Part shown: piece by piece, positions 17,589 through 26,511 of the stretch
Layout: each line of letters opens with the position of its first letter
How positions within the stretch are numbered: the stretch's first letter is position 1
Assembly (NCBI GenBank): GCA_945873625.1
Contig: CAMCDS010000003.1
Span: forward strand, 1 to 64,000
Direction: 5' to 3'
Length of the DNA: 64,000 bases
Source of the DNA: an uncultured Porphyromonadaceae bacterium
GTDB lineage: Bacteria; Bacteroidota; Bacteroidia; Bacteroidales; Muribaculaceae
The notes under the pieces: generated by a model
The model's input: only the letters and a program-made list of their open reading frames with translations
Database searches by the model: none
What the model was told of the DNA's origin: nothing
Position numbers and translations under genes: made by a program

Positions 17589-17602
17589 CAAACATACTCT
17601 TA
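17589..17602. repeat. Solitary MITE end
   Basis: CAAACATACTCTTA is identical to the terminal repeat plus TTA flank of the MITE-like elements, but no second end is present nearby. It lies 10 bp before crcB and may be a remnant or a chance match. Confidence 0.4.
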
Positions 17603-17611
17603 CTTAAATTT

Positions 17612-17989
17612 ATGACTATGATAAAAATGATGCTTATTGCAGGCTGCGGCGGTTTCGTCGGCACCTGCGGCCGTTTTCTTATCGGCAAATGGAGTTCCGG
17701 AATGTTTCACGGGGCTTTCCCGATGGGCACTTTCCTGGTGAACATCATCGGCTGTTTCATCATCGGTCTGCTGTTCGGACTTCTTGAGAAGGCCCACGTG
17801 ATGACACCCGGAGAGAACGTATTGCTCATCACCGGCTTCTGCGGCGGCTTCACCACCTTCTCGTCGTTTGCCGACGATATGTGGGTGCTGATCAGCAAAG
17901 GCGACTGGACCACGTTTATCATCTATCTGCTTCTGAGCGTAGTGCTCGGCGTATTGCTCGTGTGGGGCGGCCGTGCCCTCATCCGCTGA
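17612..17989 (+). CDS. crcB: Fluoride channel CrcB (Fluc)
   Basis: The 125-residue protein has four membrane helices and the Fluc signatures GTFLVNIIGCF and GFCGGFTTFSSFA, where the asparagine and phenylalanines line the fluoride pathway. Fluc dimers export fluoride across the inner membrane. I chose the ATG at 17612; one at 17618 (MIKMMLIAG) is equally possible. An upstream extension to 17540 is hydrophilic and unlikely. I could not fit the fluoride riboswitch consensus to the upstream 100 nt. Confidence 0.9.
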   Translation: MTMIKMMLIAGCGGFVGTCGRFLIGKWSSGMFHGAFPMGTFLVNIIGCFIIGLLFGLLEKAHVMTPGENVLLITGFCGGFTTFSSFADDMWVLISKGDWTTFIIYLLLSVVLGVLLVWGGRALIR

Positions 17990-18107
17990 CCCGACGCCAG
18001 CCCCCGTCAGAAATACTCAGCCTCCGCGCTTCCCTTCGGAACCGCGGAGGCTGTATGTAATTAGTCCAGTGAAGCGGCATTTATGTCGCTTGTTCCTAAA
18101 AATGGGC

Positions 18108-19226
18108 TTACTCCTCCATCGAGGAGGCGAACTCCATCAGGTAGGCTTTGATGAAGTCGTCGATGTCGCCGTCCATCACGCCGTTGACGTCGGAGGTCTG
18201 ATGGTTGGTGCGGTGGTCCTTCACGCGGCGGTCGTCGAATACGTAGCTGCGTATCTGGCTGCCCCATTCGATCTTCTTCTTGCCGGCCTCCACCTTGGCC
18301 TGCTCGGCCATGCGGTGTTGCAGCTCCTTGTCGTAGAGGATTGATTTTAGCTGGCGCATGGCGTTCTCCTTATTTTTGGGCTGGTCGCGCGTCTCGGTGT
18401 TCTCGATGAGAATCTCCTCCTCCTCGCCGGTGTAGGGGTCTTTGAACTGATAGCGCAGGCGCACTCCCGACTCCACCTTGTTGACGTTCTGTCCGCCGGC
18501 TCCGCCTGAGCGGAAGGTGTCCCAGCTCACGGCCGCCGGGTCGACATGAATCTCGATTGTGTCGTCGACAAGCGGGGTAACGAATACCGAGGCAAACGAG
18601 GTCATGCGCTTCCCCTGAGCGTTGTAGGGGCTTACGCGCACGAGGCGGTGAACGCCGTTCTCGCTTTTGAGGTATCCGTAGGCGTAGTCGCCCTCGATGT
18701 TGATTGTTACCGACTTGATGCCCGCGTCGTCGCCTTCGAGCAGCTGGGCTATCGAAGTCTTGTAGCCGTGGCTCTCGGCCCAGCGCAGATAGAGGCGCAT
18801 GAGCATCTGTGCCCAGTCCTGGCTCTCGGTGCCTCCGGCGCCGGAGTTGATTTTGAGCACCACTCCGAGCTTGTCTTCCTCCCGGCGGAGCATGTTGCGC
18901 AGCTCCAGCTTCTCGACCGATTCGACGAGGACGGCATACTGTGCGTCGATCTCCTCTTCGGTAACGAGACCCTCCTTCAGGAAGTCGACGGCGAGCTCCA
19001 GCTCCTCGGTCTGTTTTTCGAGGGCCGTGTAAGAGTCGATCCAGAAATGGAGTTCCTTGATTTTGCGCATCTGGGCTTCGGCCTTGGGGCGGTCTTCCCA
19101 GAAATCAGCCACGTGGGTGCGCAGCTCCTCCTCTTCGACTTCAATTTTCTTGGTTTCGACGTCGAGGTATCGGCCGAGCGATTCTACGCGGCGGCGCACC
19201 TCTTTAAGCTGTTCGGGAGTAATCAT
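18108..19226 (-). CDS. prfB: Peptide chain release factor 2
   Basis: The 372-residue factor recognises UGA and UAA stop codons and triggers peptide release. The catalytic GGQ is at residues 244-246 in RSGGAGGQNVNK. The stop-recognition tripeptide, SPF in E. coli, reads SPY here (VSPYNAQGKR). The gene is one continuous frame: at the site where E. coli prfB has an in-frame UGA and a programmed +1 shift, this sequence reads GGC CGA TAC CTC GAC with no stop, so autoregulation by frameshifting is absent. A consensus promoter lies at 19250-19280. Confidence 0.96.
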   Translation of the reverse strand: MITPEQLKEVRRRVESLGRYLDVETKKIEVEEEELRTHVADFWEDRPKAEAQMRKIKELHFWIDSYTALEKQTEELELAVDFLKEGLVTEEEIDAQYAVLVESVEKLELRNMLRREEDKLGVVLKINSGAGGTESQDWAQMLMRLYLRWAESHGYKTSIAQLLEGDDAGIKSVTINIEGDYAYGYLKSENGVHRLVRVSPYNAQGKRMTSFASVFVTPLVDDTIEIHVDPAAVSWDTFRSGGAGGQNVNKVESGVRLRYQFKDPYTGEEEEILIENTETRDQPKNKENAMRQLKSILYDKELQHRMAEQAKVEAGKKKIEWGSQIRSYVFDDRRVKDHRTNHQTSDVNGVMDGDIDDFIKAYLMEFASSMEE

Positions 19227-19249
19227 ATCGAGATAGGCGAAATTTTGTG

Positions 19250-19280
19250 CAAAATTACAAATAATTCTCCAATCGGCAAA
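19250..19280 (-). promoter_or_regulatory. Promoter of prfB
   Basis: On the minus strand TTTG (19280-19277) and TAATTTTG (19257-19250) are 19 nt apart, 24 bp before the start codon. Confidence 0.8.
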
Positions 19281-19359
19281 ACACCCCGCCGCGTCGGGGT
19301 GCTGACCCCCGATAACGGGAACGGGGTCTTACCTTTTTAACCGAAAGGGAGGTGCGGAT

Positions 19360-19390
19360 TTTGCCAACTTGCAAATTTTGATTACTTTTG
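19360..19390 (+). promoter_or_regulatory. Promoter of the first C10 protease gene
   Basis: TTTG at 19360-19363 and TACTTTTG at 19383-19390 are 19 nt apart. The downstream edge lies 21 bp before the ATG at 19412, which excludes the TTG start at 19388. Confidence 0.8.
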
Positions 19391-19411
19391 CTATTCGAAA
19401 TACCTGCATTG

Positions 19412-22400
19412 ATGAAAGCTAACCGACTTATACGCAAGATGGCCGCTGCGGTGGCCTTGTCTGTAATCAGTTTCGCGGCCGCGGCCGCTCCGCTCACCCC
19501 TTCCGAAGCCCTCGCCGCGCTCAGGGGCTCGGGATCTCAGGAGGGTATGCGCGCCGCCCGAATAAGCGGAGGCGAAGCCCGTCCCTCGTATGTGGCTCAG
19601 GCCGACGGACGCAACTGCTTCTACGTGTTCGGCTCTGAGTCGGGAGCCGGTTATGCCGTGGTGGCGGCCGACGACCGCCTGCCCATACTCCTCGGATATT
19701 CCGAGACCGGCGTGTTTGACGCTGACCGTATGCCGTGCAACCTGCGGTGGTGGCTCGGGGAGTATGAACGTGAGATTTCGGCCTATCTTGCCGCCGACCC
19801 GAAAGCCGGTATGCCGGAGATGAGGAGCGGCAGCCGCCGGCAGGTGGCTCCGCTGCTGACCACTAAATGGAATCAGGACGCGCCGTTCAACAACGACTGT
19901 CCCACTGATTCCAAGACCGGCAAGCGTTCCGTTACCGGATGCGTGGCCACGGCCATGTCGCAGCTGATGAAGCATCACGAGTGGCCGAAGGTGGCCAAAG
20001 GCTTTCGCGAAGGATACTCGTTTGAGGGAGTGGAGTTTGACTGGGCCAATATGCTCGACGTCTATACTGACGGTAAATACTCCGCCACGCAGTCGGCGGC
20101 TGTGGCACGTCTGATGAACGTGTGCGGACAGTCGGTCGACATGAAATACGCCTCTTCGGCAAGCAGCGCGCAGTCGGTGAAGGTAGGCAACGCTCTTCTC
20201 GAATATTTCGGCTACGACCCTTCGATAAGGATGGAGCTTCGCGCGGCCCATACGCTCGACGAGTGGGAAGACATTGTATATGAGGAGGTGGCGGCCGGAC
20301 GCCCCGTCTATTTCAGCGGCCGCACGTCGGAAGGGGGACATGCCTTCATCTGCGACGGCTATCTCGGCAACGGATATTTCCATTTCAACTGGGGCTGGGG
20401 CGGCTCGCAAGACGGCTGGTTCCGTCTCTTCGCCCTCAATCCGAAGTCGGGCGGCATAGGCTCGTTCGAAGGCGGCTACAACGACAGTCAGCAGATTTTC
20501 ACCCACGTGATGCCCGACACCGGGCGTGAATGTGAACCGCAGGTGCTGCTCGTGGCCCAGGGAGGCTACCGCGCCACCGTGCAGGACGACAACTCTCTCC
20601 GCATCCATTTCGACTACAAAGGTGAAGAGAGTGGTTTCTACAACTATAAATGGCATGATTCGGACGTCGAGATTGCCACGCGGTGGGAGAGCCTCGACAA
20701 CCCGGACAAGACGGTCGACGAGAAAGGGTTTACCGTCAGCCTTAAAACCAACACGGGCTATAAGGCAATCACCGTGCGCCCCTCGCTCGCAGGGGACGGA
20801 CGCTGGCGCGTGCGCATCATCTATCGCGGTGCCGGAAGCGAAGGGGAATGGACAGTGCTCCGCGGCTTCGACGGACTCGCGCAGTATGTGGAGGTAACCG
20901 TCAGGGATGGTGTGCCTGTGGAAGTGAGCGTGCCTTCGGAGGAGAGCGACAGCCTCCTTGTGATGAATGCAGCCACGTTTGCATGGGACCGCCCCACGGT
21001 CAATACCCCCCAGTCGGTGCGCGTTACCCTCTCCAACGTCGGCAGCGAGACTTTCGACGGCTACAACATCGGCCTGATGCTCAGGCCGCGCGGAAGTCAG
21101 GCCGCGCCCGCTCAGGTGGGCTGGACGTATCACTACACGCTTCCGGCCGGACGCAGCGACGTAATCGAGTTCAACACCGGGATGGAGGTGCCCGCCGGCG
21201 ACTACGACCTCTTCCTCGAACAGGGCGGCCGCCTCTTCGGCGGACAGCCGGTGGCGCTTCATGCCCCGTCGGAGCAGCAGCTTGCCGACGACATGAGCTT
21301 CAGGATGACCGACATGTTCCCCAACTTCTTCAACCTTACCGATACGCCCAAGCCGACGGTGGAGTTCTCGCTTTCGGAGTATCTTGAAAGTTCCGACGCC
21401 TCGGGCGCCTACATAGTGGTGCAGCTCTGCGACCCGGCCACCGGCAAGGTGCTGAAATCAGGAAACTACAACGCTACTTACTTCACCTCGACAAGCAGCG
21501 TGAAGAGGCTCAACTTCCTCGACCTCTCGTCGTTCCCCGTGGGTGAATACGCATGGCGCGCGGTTTATAAGAAATCGGGCGTTGAGAAAGTGGTGAGCCA
21601 ACTCTTCCCCGTGAATCTCTATCGCGGACCCCGCGAGGTAAGCGACGCATCGGGAAATACTTTATGCTTCAACCTCGAGGGGTGTGCCGACGGCGAAAAA
21701 GCCGTGATGGTCAACCCCTACGACGCCGATTCCGCGCCAGTGGATTTCATAGTGCCCGATAATGTGAGCGGAATCCGCGTGGCAGCCCTCGCTCCCGACA
21801 TGTTTACTTTCAACCGTTCCGTTGCCTCTGTCAGCCTTCCGGCCGGAGTGGCTGTAGGGGGAGCGCAGTTCTATTGCGCCTCTTCGCTGACCCGCATCGA
21901 GGCGAGGGGCGAAGAGCCGGCCTACTGTTCGGCCGAGGCCTTCGCTCCCGGAGCCGCCGAGACAATCACCCTCGACGTGCCGGCGGGCACGGCCAACCTT
22001 TACAAGCGTGCCGGAGGATGGAGCCGCTTCCATTTTGACGGCTGGCGTCTGCGCCTTTCGGATATAGAGCCGCAGATTGAAGGCCTCGCCGAAGATCCGG
22101 CCACGGGCAAGGCTTACGCGCCATACTATGTGGGACGCGGCGAGACCGTACGCTTCCGCATAGCCGATACCGGCCATTCGTTCAAGGTGGCTACCGTCGT
22201 TCCCGGTCAGGAAGCGTCCATACTCAGCCCCGACAGCGAGGGCTGGTACACTCTGCCCGCACTCGACGGCACCGACGGCGACCTCTATATCAACGCGACA
22301 GGCGGCATCGACGCGATCGACGCCGATTCGCTCACCGACATCAAATGGTACTCGCTTTCGGGTGTGGAGCTCTCCGCTCCCGCCAAAGGGGAGACCGTAA

Positions 22401-22456
22401 TCGTAACCGGCACCGACCCGTCGGGAAGGAGAGTGGCCGGAAAACTGAGATTCTAA
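19412..22456 (+). CDS. Secreted C10 (streptopain-like) cysteine protease 1
   Basis: This 1014-residue protein has a signal peptide (ending FAAAAA), a propeptide, then the C10 catalytic domain with Cys177 in VTGCVATAMSQLMKHH and His310 in EGGHAFICDGY, followed by the family block FHFNWGWGG. Behind it are about 600 residues of Ig-like and leucine-rich-like segments, and a final tail with WYSLSGVEL that recurs in other proteins here. C10 proteases include streptopain and the Bacteroides Bfp enzymes; they degrade host or dietary protein outside the cell. It is the first gene of a unit with the next two genes. No staphostatin-like inhibitor was seen beside it. Confidence 0.92.
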   Translation: MKANRLIRKMAAAVALSVISFAAAAAPLTPSEALAALRGSGSQEGMRAARISGGEARPSYVAQADGRNCFYVFGSESGAGYAVVAADDRLPILLGYSETGVFDADRMPCNLRWWLGEYEREISAYLAADPKAGMPEMRSGSRRQVAPLLTTKWNQDAPFNNDCPTDSKTGKRSVTGCVATAMSQLMKHHEWPKVAKGFREGYSFEGVEFDWANMLDVYTDGKYSATQSAAVARLMNVCGQSVDMKYASSASSAQSVKVGNALLEYFGYDPSIRMELRAAHTLDEWEDIVYEEVAAGRPVYFSGRTSEGGHAFICDGYLGNGYFHFNWGWGGSQDGWFRLFALNPKSGGIGSFEGGYNDSQQIFTHVMPDTGRECEPQVLLVAQGGYRATVQDDNSLRIHFDYKGEESGFYNYKWHDSDVEIATRWESLDNPDKTVDEKGFTVSLKTNTGYKAITVRPSLAGDGRWRVRIIYRGAGSEGEWTVLRGFDGLAQYVEVTVRDGVPVEVSVPSEESDSLLVMNAATFAWDRPTVNTPQSVRVTLSNVGSETFDGYNIGLMLRPRGSQAAPAQVGWTYHYTLPAGRSDVIEFNTGMEVPAGDYDLFLEQGGRLFGGQPVALHAPSEQQLADDMSFRMTDMFPNFFNLTDTPKPTVEFSLSEYLESSDASGAYIVVQLCDPATGKVLKSGNYNATYFTSTSSVKRLNFLDLSSFPVGEYAWRAVYKKSGVEKVVSQLFPVNLYRGPREVSDASGNTLCFNLEGCADGEKAVMVNPYDADSAPVDFIVPDNVSGIRVAALAPDMFTFNRSVASVSLPAGVAVGGAQFYCASSLTRIEARGEEPAYCSAEAFAPGAAETITLDVPAGTANLYKRAGGWSRFHFDGWRLRLSDIEPQIEGLAEDPATGKAYAPYYVGRGETVRFRIADTGHSFKVATVVPGQEASILSPDSEGWYTLPALDGTDGDLYINATGGIDAIDADSLTDIKWYSLSGVELSAPAKGETVIVTGTDPSGRRVAGKLRF

Positions 22457-22479
22457 GACCATTATCAACCTAATCATTT

Positions 22480-25400
22480 ATGAAATACTGTAAGAATATA
22501 AAACTTGCTCTTGCAGCCCTCTCGGCGGCTGCCATAGCTCCGGCTGCGCTCTCAGCCCCCGTCTCGCCTGAGCGTGCGGCCGAGATAGCTGCGGCGGAGC
22601 TGAGGGGCGGAATCAGCCCGACAGGGATGAAGGCCAGGAGCTCGGCCGCTTACGCAGCCCCGCAGATGGAACTGGCATATACATCGACAACCTCGAAAGG
22701 GGATTGCCTCTATGTATTCACCATGAAGAGTCAGCCCGGTTTTGTCATCGCCCCGGCCGACGACCGCCTGCCCGGGGTGCTCGCCTACAGCGAGACAGGC
22801 AGCTTCGACGCAACGACGATTCCCGAAAACGTGAAATGGTGGCTCGGCGAATACAGCAAGGAGGTAGACCTTCTTCTGTCGGGTGAAATGACAAATATGC
22901 GGAAAACGGCGCGCGCGCCACGCAAGGCGGTTGCACCCCTGCTGACCACTAAATGGAACCAGAGCGCACCTTTCAACGACGACTGCCCGACCGACGACGG
23001 AGGCCGGTGCGTAACGGGTTGCGTGGCTACGGCCATGGCTCAGGTTATGAAGCATCACAACTGGCCCCCGCAGGGGAAAGGAGAACGTGGCGGCTACAGC
23101 TTCGACGGACACCGATATGACTGGTCCAACATGATCGACGTCTATTCCGGCGGGAAATATTCGTCGACCGAGGCTTCGGCCGTGGCACTGCTGATGGTGG
23201 ACTGCGGTAAAAGCGTAGATATGAACTATACCTCTTCGGCCAGCGGCACGCAGTCTAACCGTGTCGGCGTAGCCCTTACCGACTATTTCGACTACGACCC
23301 CTCGCTTCGCCTCGAAGTGCGCATGGGTCATCCTCTCGCCGAATGGGAGCAGATGGTCTACGATGAGGTGGCAGCCGGGCGCCCCGTCTACTACAGCGGT
23401 GCCAACTCGAGCTCCGGCCATGCCTTCGTGTGCGACGGCTATCAGGGCGACGGCTTCTTCCATTTCAACTGGGGCTGGGGCGGCGCCTACGACGGTTACT
23501 TCCGTCTCTTCGCCCTCGACCCGGCCGGCGGCGGCATAGGTTCGTCATCGGGCGGCTACAACGAAGTACAGCAGATCTTCACCCACGTGATGCCCAACAC
23601 CGGCAAACCCTGCCCCCGGCAGGTGCTCCTCGTGCCCGGCGGCGGCTATAAAGGTGAAATGGAAGGCGAGGAGGTGAACGTTACCTTTTTCGATTATGAG
23701 ACCGGAGAGTCAAGCGGAGCGTTTAACTATCTCGGATACACGGAGAATGTCGACGTGGCATTGCAGTGGACAGATAAGTCGGACCGCACTAAAGTGCTTT
23801 ACGGGCAGGCTTACGCGGCCGAATTTCAAAGTTACTACGGCATGTCGGGTATCTGCGAAGCCCAGCCCTCCGATGCCGGCGACGGCAGATACGAGGTGGC
23901 AATCGCATACCGCAGTCAGGAGGAGCCCGACAGATGGTACACGATTCGCGGAATCGAAGGGCAGCCCCAGTATGTCGAGGTAACTGTGTCAGGCGGAAAG
24001 ATTGTCTCCGCCGAGGCTCAGAAGATTGACAACAAGCCCGTGGTTGTTCTTCTCGACGTAGAGACGGCATCGGCCGAAGTGAAGGGCGGAAGCATTCAGC
24101 CGCTCAGAATCACCCTCGCAAATGCCGGCACGGGTAATTTCCATATCGGCAAGTCGCTCGACGGCACCGGTAATTTGGCAGACAACTATCTGCACGTCAA
24201 CATCGCTCCCTCCGACAATCCTGAAAACCCTGTGGTTACGACAGTCTATAAGGAGGAGACGGACATACCCGCCAACTATACATCCACGTTCATGACCGCG
24301 CCTGTACGTATGCCGGCCGAAGGCGACTACATTGTGTCGATAGCAAGCGAGACGGGAGTGGTGGGTTCGGCTCCGCTTAAAGTGAGAGGAACGGCCGAAC
24401 CCTACGAGCCGGAACTCAAGATGTGCCACTTCAGGGGAATGCTTCCTGCCTTTGCCGATGCCGCAGACGAAGAGGCCCTGACAGTGTCGTTCATAGGCCA
24501 GACCGGACAGCTTACCTCGAGAGTAACAGACGGTGCCTACGTCAGACTTTCGCTCTACGAGGAGGGAAGCACAGAGCCTGTGCTCGAGGGAAACTATCCG
24601 GCGTATTATTTTATGAACATCGTCGGCAACGCCAGCTATATGCCCATTTCGCAACTCGAACCCGGCCATTATTACTGGCAGGTGCACTTCATCAATTCGC
24701 AAGGGACTGCGATGACCATGAGCCCGAAGGCGCCTCTGCTTGTCTACAGAAGCGCAAGCTCGGCCGACGGCTCGCTCACCTACAACATAGTGCCGACGGA
24801 AGCCGGAGAGGGTGCAAGGCTCACATCCGCGCCGGAAGCCGACGAAACGGGCGCGGTGGCTGTTCCCGAGGGAATCGACGGATATAGGGTAGTCGGGCTT
24901 ACTCCGTCGCTCTTCACGTTTGCCTCAGACATGTCTTCAGTAAGTCTGCCGACCGGAATCCCGGTCAACAGCGGACAGTTCTACCGCGCTTCCTCGCTCA
25001 GAGAGGTGGCTCTGAAAGGTGCGGCTCCCGCGTATTGCTCGCCGACAGCCTTCGGTCCCGACAGACCGGCCGAAATCACGCTCAGCGTGCCCGACGGCTC
25101 GGCCAACCGCTATAAGAGAAGCGAGGGATGGAACCTCTTTACCTTCGGCTCATGGCGTATCACTCTCGCAGGCGGCCTTGCGGTGCCAGAAGGGCTGGCC
25201 GCAGACGCCGCTACCGGAACGCTCTACGAACCCTATTACGTCGGCGCCGGTGAGATAGTGCGTTTCCGCCTCGACCCCTCTGCCGCCGCCGACCTTAAAG
25301 TCGTGGCGAAGGTGAACGGCGCTCCCGAAGCCACTCTTTCGCCCGATGCCGACGGCTTCTATACGCTTCCCGACCTCGAAGGCGGCAGCGGCAGGCTCTA

Positions 25401-25566
25401 CATAGTGGGTGCCGACGGCGTAGACGGCATCATCACCGATGGTGAGCCGGTCGACGTCTATACGCTCACAGGTATCTGCATCGGCCGAGGCATGAGCACT
25501 TCCGACATCGAACAGCTCCCCGCCGGTGTCTATATCGCCGGAGGCAGAAAAATCAGAATCAGATAA
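22480..25566 (+). CDS. Secreted C10 (streptopain-like) cysteine protease 2
   Basis: The 1028-residue paralogue starts 23 nt after protease 1 and has the same layout: signal peptide (ending PAALSA), propeptide, Cys181 in VTGCVATAMAQVMKHH, His314 in SSGHAFVCDGY, FHFNWGWGG, long accessory region, and a C-terminal tail with VYTLTGICIG ending in GRKIRIR. The catalytic domains are much closer to each other than the accessory regions, consistent with an older tandem duplication. The tail suggests transport to the cell surface by a C-terminal signal, which is an inference. Confidence 0.92.
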   Translation: MKYCKNIKLALAALSAAAIAPAALSAPVSPERAAEIAAAELRGGISPTGMKARSSAAYAAPQMELAYTSTTSKGDCLYVFTMKSQPGFVIAPADDRLPGVLAYSETGSFDATTIPENVKWWLGEYSKEVDLLLSGEMTNMRKTARAPRKAVAPLLTTKWNQSAPFNDDCPTDDGGRCVTGCVATAMAQVMKHHNWPPQGKGERGGYSFDGHRYDWSNMIDVYSGGKYSSTEASAVALLMVDCGKSVDMNYTSSASGTQSNRVGVALTDYFDYDPSLRLEVRMGHPLAEWEQMVYDEVAAGRPVYYSGANSSSGHAFVCDGYQGDGFFHFNWGWGGAYDGYFRLFALDPAGGGIGSSSGGYNEVQQIFTHVMPNTGKPCPRQVLLVPGGGYKGEMEGEEVNVTFFDYETGESSGAFNYLGYTENVDVALQWTDKSDRTKVLYGQAYAAEFQSYYGMSGICEAQPSDAGDGRYEVAIAYRSQEEPDRWYTIRGIEGQPQYVEVTVSGGKIVSAEAQKIDNKPVVVLLDVETASAEVKGGSIQPLRITLANAGTGNFHIGKSLDGTGNLADNYLHVNIAPSDNPENPVVTTVYKEETDIPANYTSTFMTAPVRMPAEGDYIVSIASETGVVGSAPLKVRGTAEPYEPELKMCHFRGMLPAFADAADEEALTVSFIGQTGQLTSRVTDGAYVRLSLYEEGSTEPVLEGNYPAYYFMNIVGNASYMPISQLEPGHYYWQVHFINSQGTAMTMSPKAPLLVYRSASSADGSLTYNIVPTEAGEGARLTSAPEADETGAVAVPEGIDGYRVVGLTPSLFTFASDMSSVSLPTGIPVNSGQFYRASSLREVALKGAAPAYCSPTAFGPDRPAEITLSVPDGSANRYKRSEGWNLFTFGSWRITLAGGLAVPEGLAADAATGTLYEPYYVGAGEIVRFRLDPSAAADLKVVAKVNGAPEATLSPDADGFYTLPDLEGGSGRLYIVGADGVDGIITDGEPVDVYTLTGICIGRGMSTSDIEQLPAGVYIAGGRKIRIR

Positions 25567-25569
25567 GGA

Positions 25570-26475
25570 ATGGCAGCTGAAAAGGAATATATCTGTCTCG
25601 ACACGGAGTTTGTCAACAACGTGGCCATCATCGAGCTGTCGGTGTTCTCGATAGCCGACCGTGAAATATACCACCACCTCTACCGTCCGGCGCAGCAACT
25701 GCGCTGGACGGCACCGCCCGACAAGCTGAAGATTACCCCCGGGATGGTGGCCGGCGAACCGACCTTCGCCTCGTGTCTCAAAGAGATACAGCCGGTGTTT
25801 GACGCCGCCAGAGTGATAATCGGCTATGCCGTCGACAACGACCTCGGCATGCTCCGCAAGGAGGGCGTCAGGAATCTCGACCGTCTGAAAGTAGTGGAGG
25901 TGCGCGACCTCTACTGGCTCGTGAAGGGACGTGCCGAGGGAGTGGACCTCTACGGAGTGCCCAACCTGCTGGCCATCACCAACGAGCTGGGTCTGACGTT
26001 CGACGAGGGGGAGGCCCACTTCGCCTCGTCCGACACGCAGGCCACGCTCTATTGCTTCCATCGCCTGATGGAGAAGCTCTGTGAGTCGCACTCCCTCGCC
26101 TACGACCGCGGAAACCCCGACGAAGCCATCGCTCTCTTCGACCGCGAGTTTGAGGTGGCAAAGAAGGAATACCTCCGCGAGCAGGCCCGGGGCTACGCCA
26201 TGGTCGAGAAGACCGACAAGGGATATAAGCTGAAGGTGAGGCGCGAGATTCCCGACCGCAAGCCCGAGGTGTGCGTGGAGGTGGCCGACCGTGCCCTGGC
26301 CGACTACGACATGGCAAAGCAGTTCGCCCGCCGGGAGATACCCGGCCATAAGGGCTACTTCCGCCTGCGGGCCGCCGACCTCGACTGGCTGCGCTCATAT
26401 ACCAACGTTTACGACGAAGAGAACGCCGAGATGCTCCGCAAACTCATGAAGTTCAAGGGGCGGCTGTCGTTCTGA
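25570..26475 (+). CDS. DnaQ-like 3'-5' exonuclease domain protein
   Basis: The 301-residue protein carries the DEDDh exonuclease pattern: Asp11 and Glu13 in CLDTEF, an aspartate in GYAVDNDLG (89 or 91), and His150 with Asp155 in HFASSD. Such enzymes trim 3' ends of DNA or RNA. The C-terminal third is a basic region (DKGYKLKVRREIPDRK) of unknown role that may bind nucleic acid. It has no signal peptide, so it is cytosolic, although it starts only 3 nt after the secreted protease gene; the coupling is probably translational rather than functional. Confidence 0.82.
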   Translation: MAAEKEYICLDTEFVNNVAIIELSVFSIADREIYHHLYRPAQQLRWTAPPDKLKITPGMVAGEPTFASCLKEIQPVFDAARVIIGYAVDNDLGMLRKEGVRNLDRLKVVEVRDLYWLVKGRAEGVDLYGVPNLLAITNELGLTFDEGEAHFASSDTQATLYCFHRLMEKLCESHSLAYDRGNPDEAIALFDREFEVAKKEYLREQARGYAMVEKTDKGYKLKVRREIPDRKPEVCVEVADRALADYDMAKQFARREIPGHKGYFRLRAADLDWLRSYTNVYDEENAEMLRKLMKFKGRLSF

Positions 26476-26511
26476 AAAACTTTTTTTATAATGCCGGTGT
26501 TGTAGTTTTAT

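Noticed and set aside
17500..17611. Fluoride riboswitch upstream of crcB
   Set aside because: I tried to fit the conserved core and could not place it. Its absence is uncertain without a covariance search.
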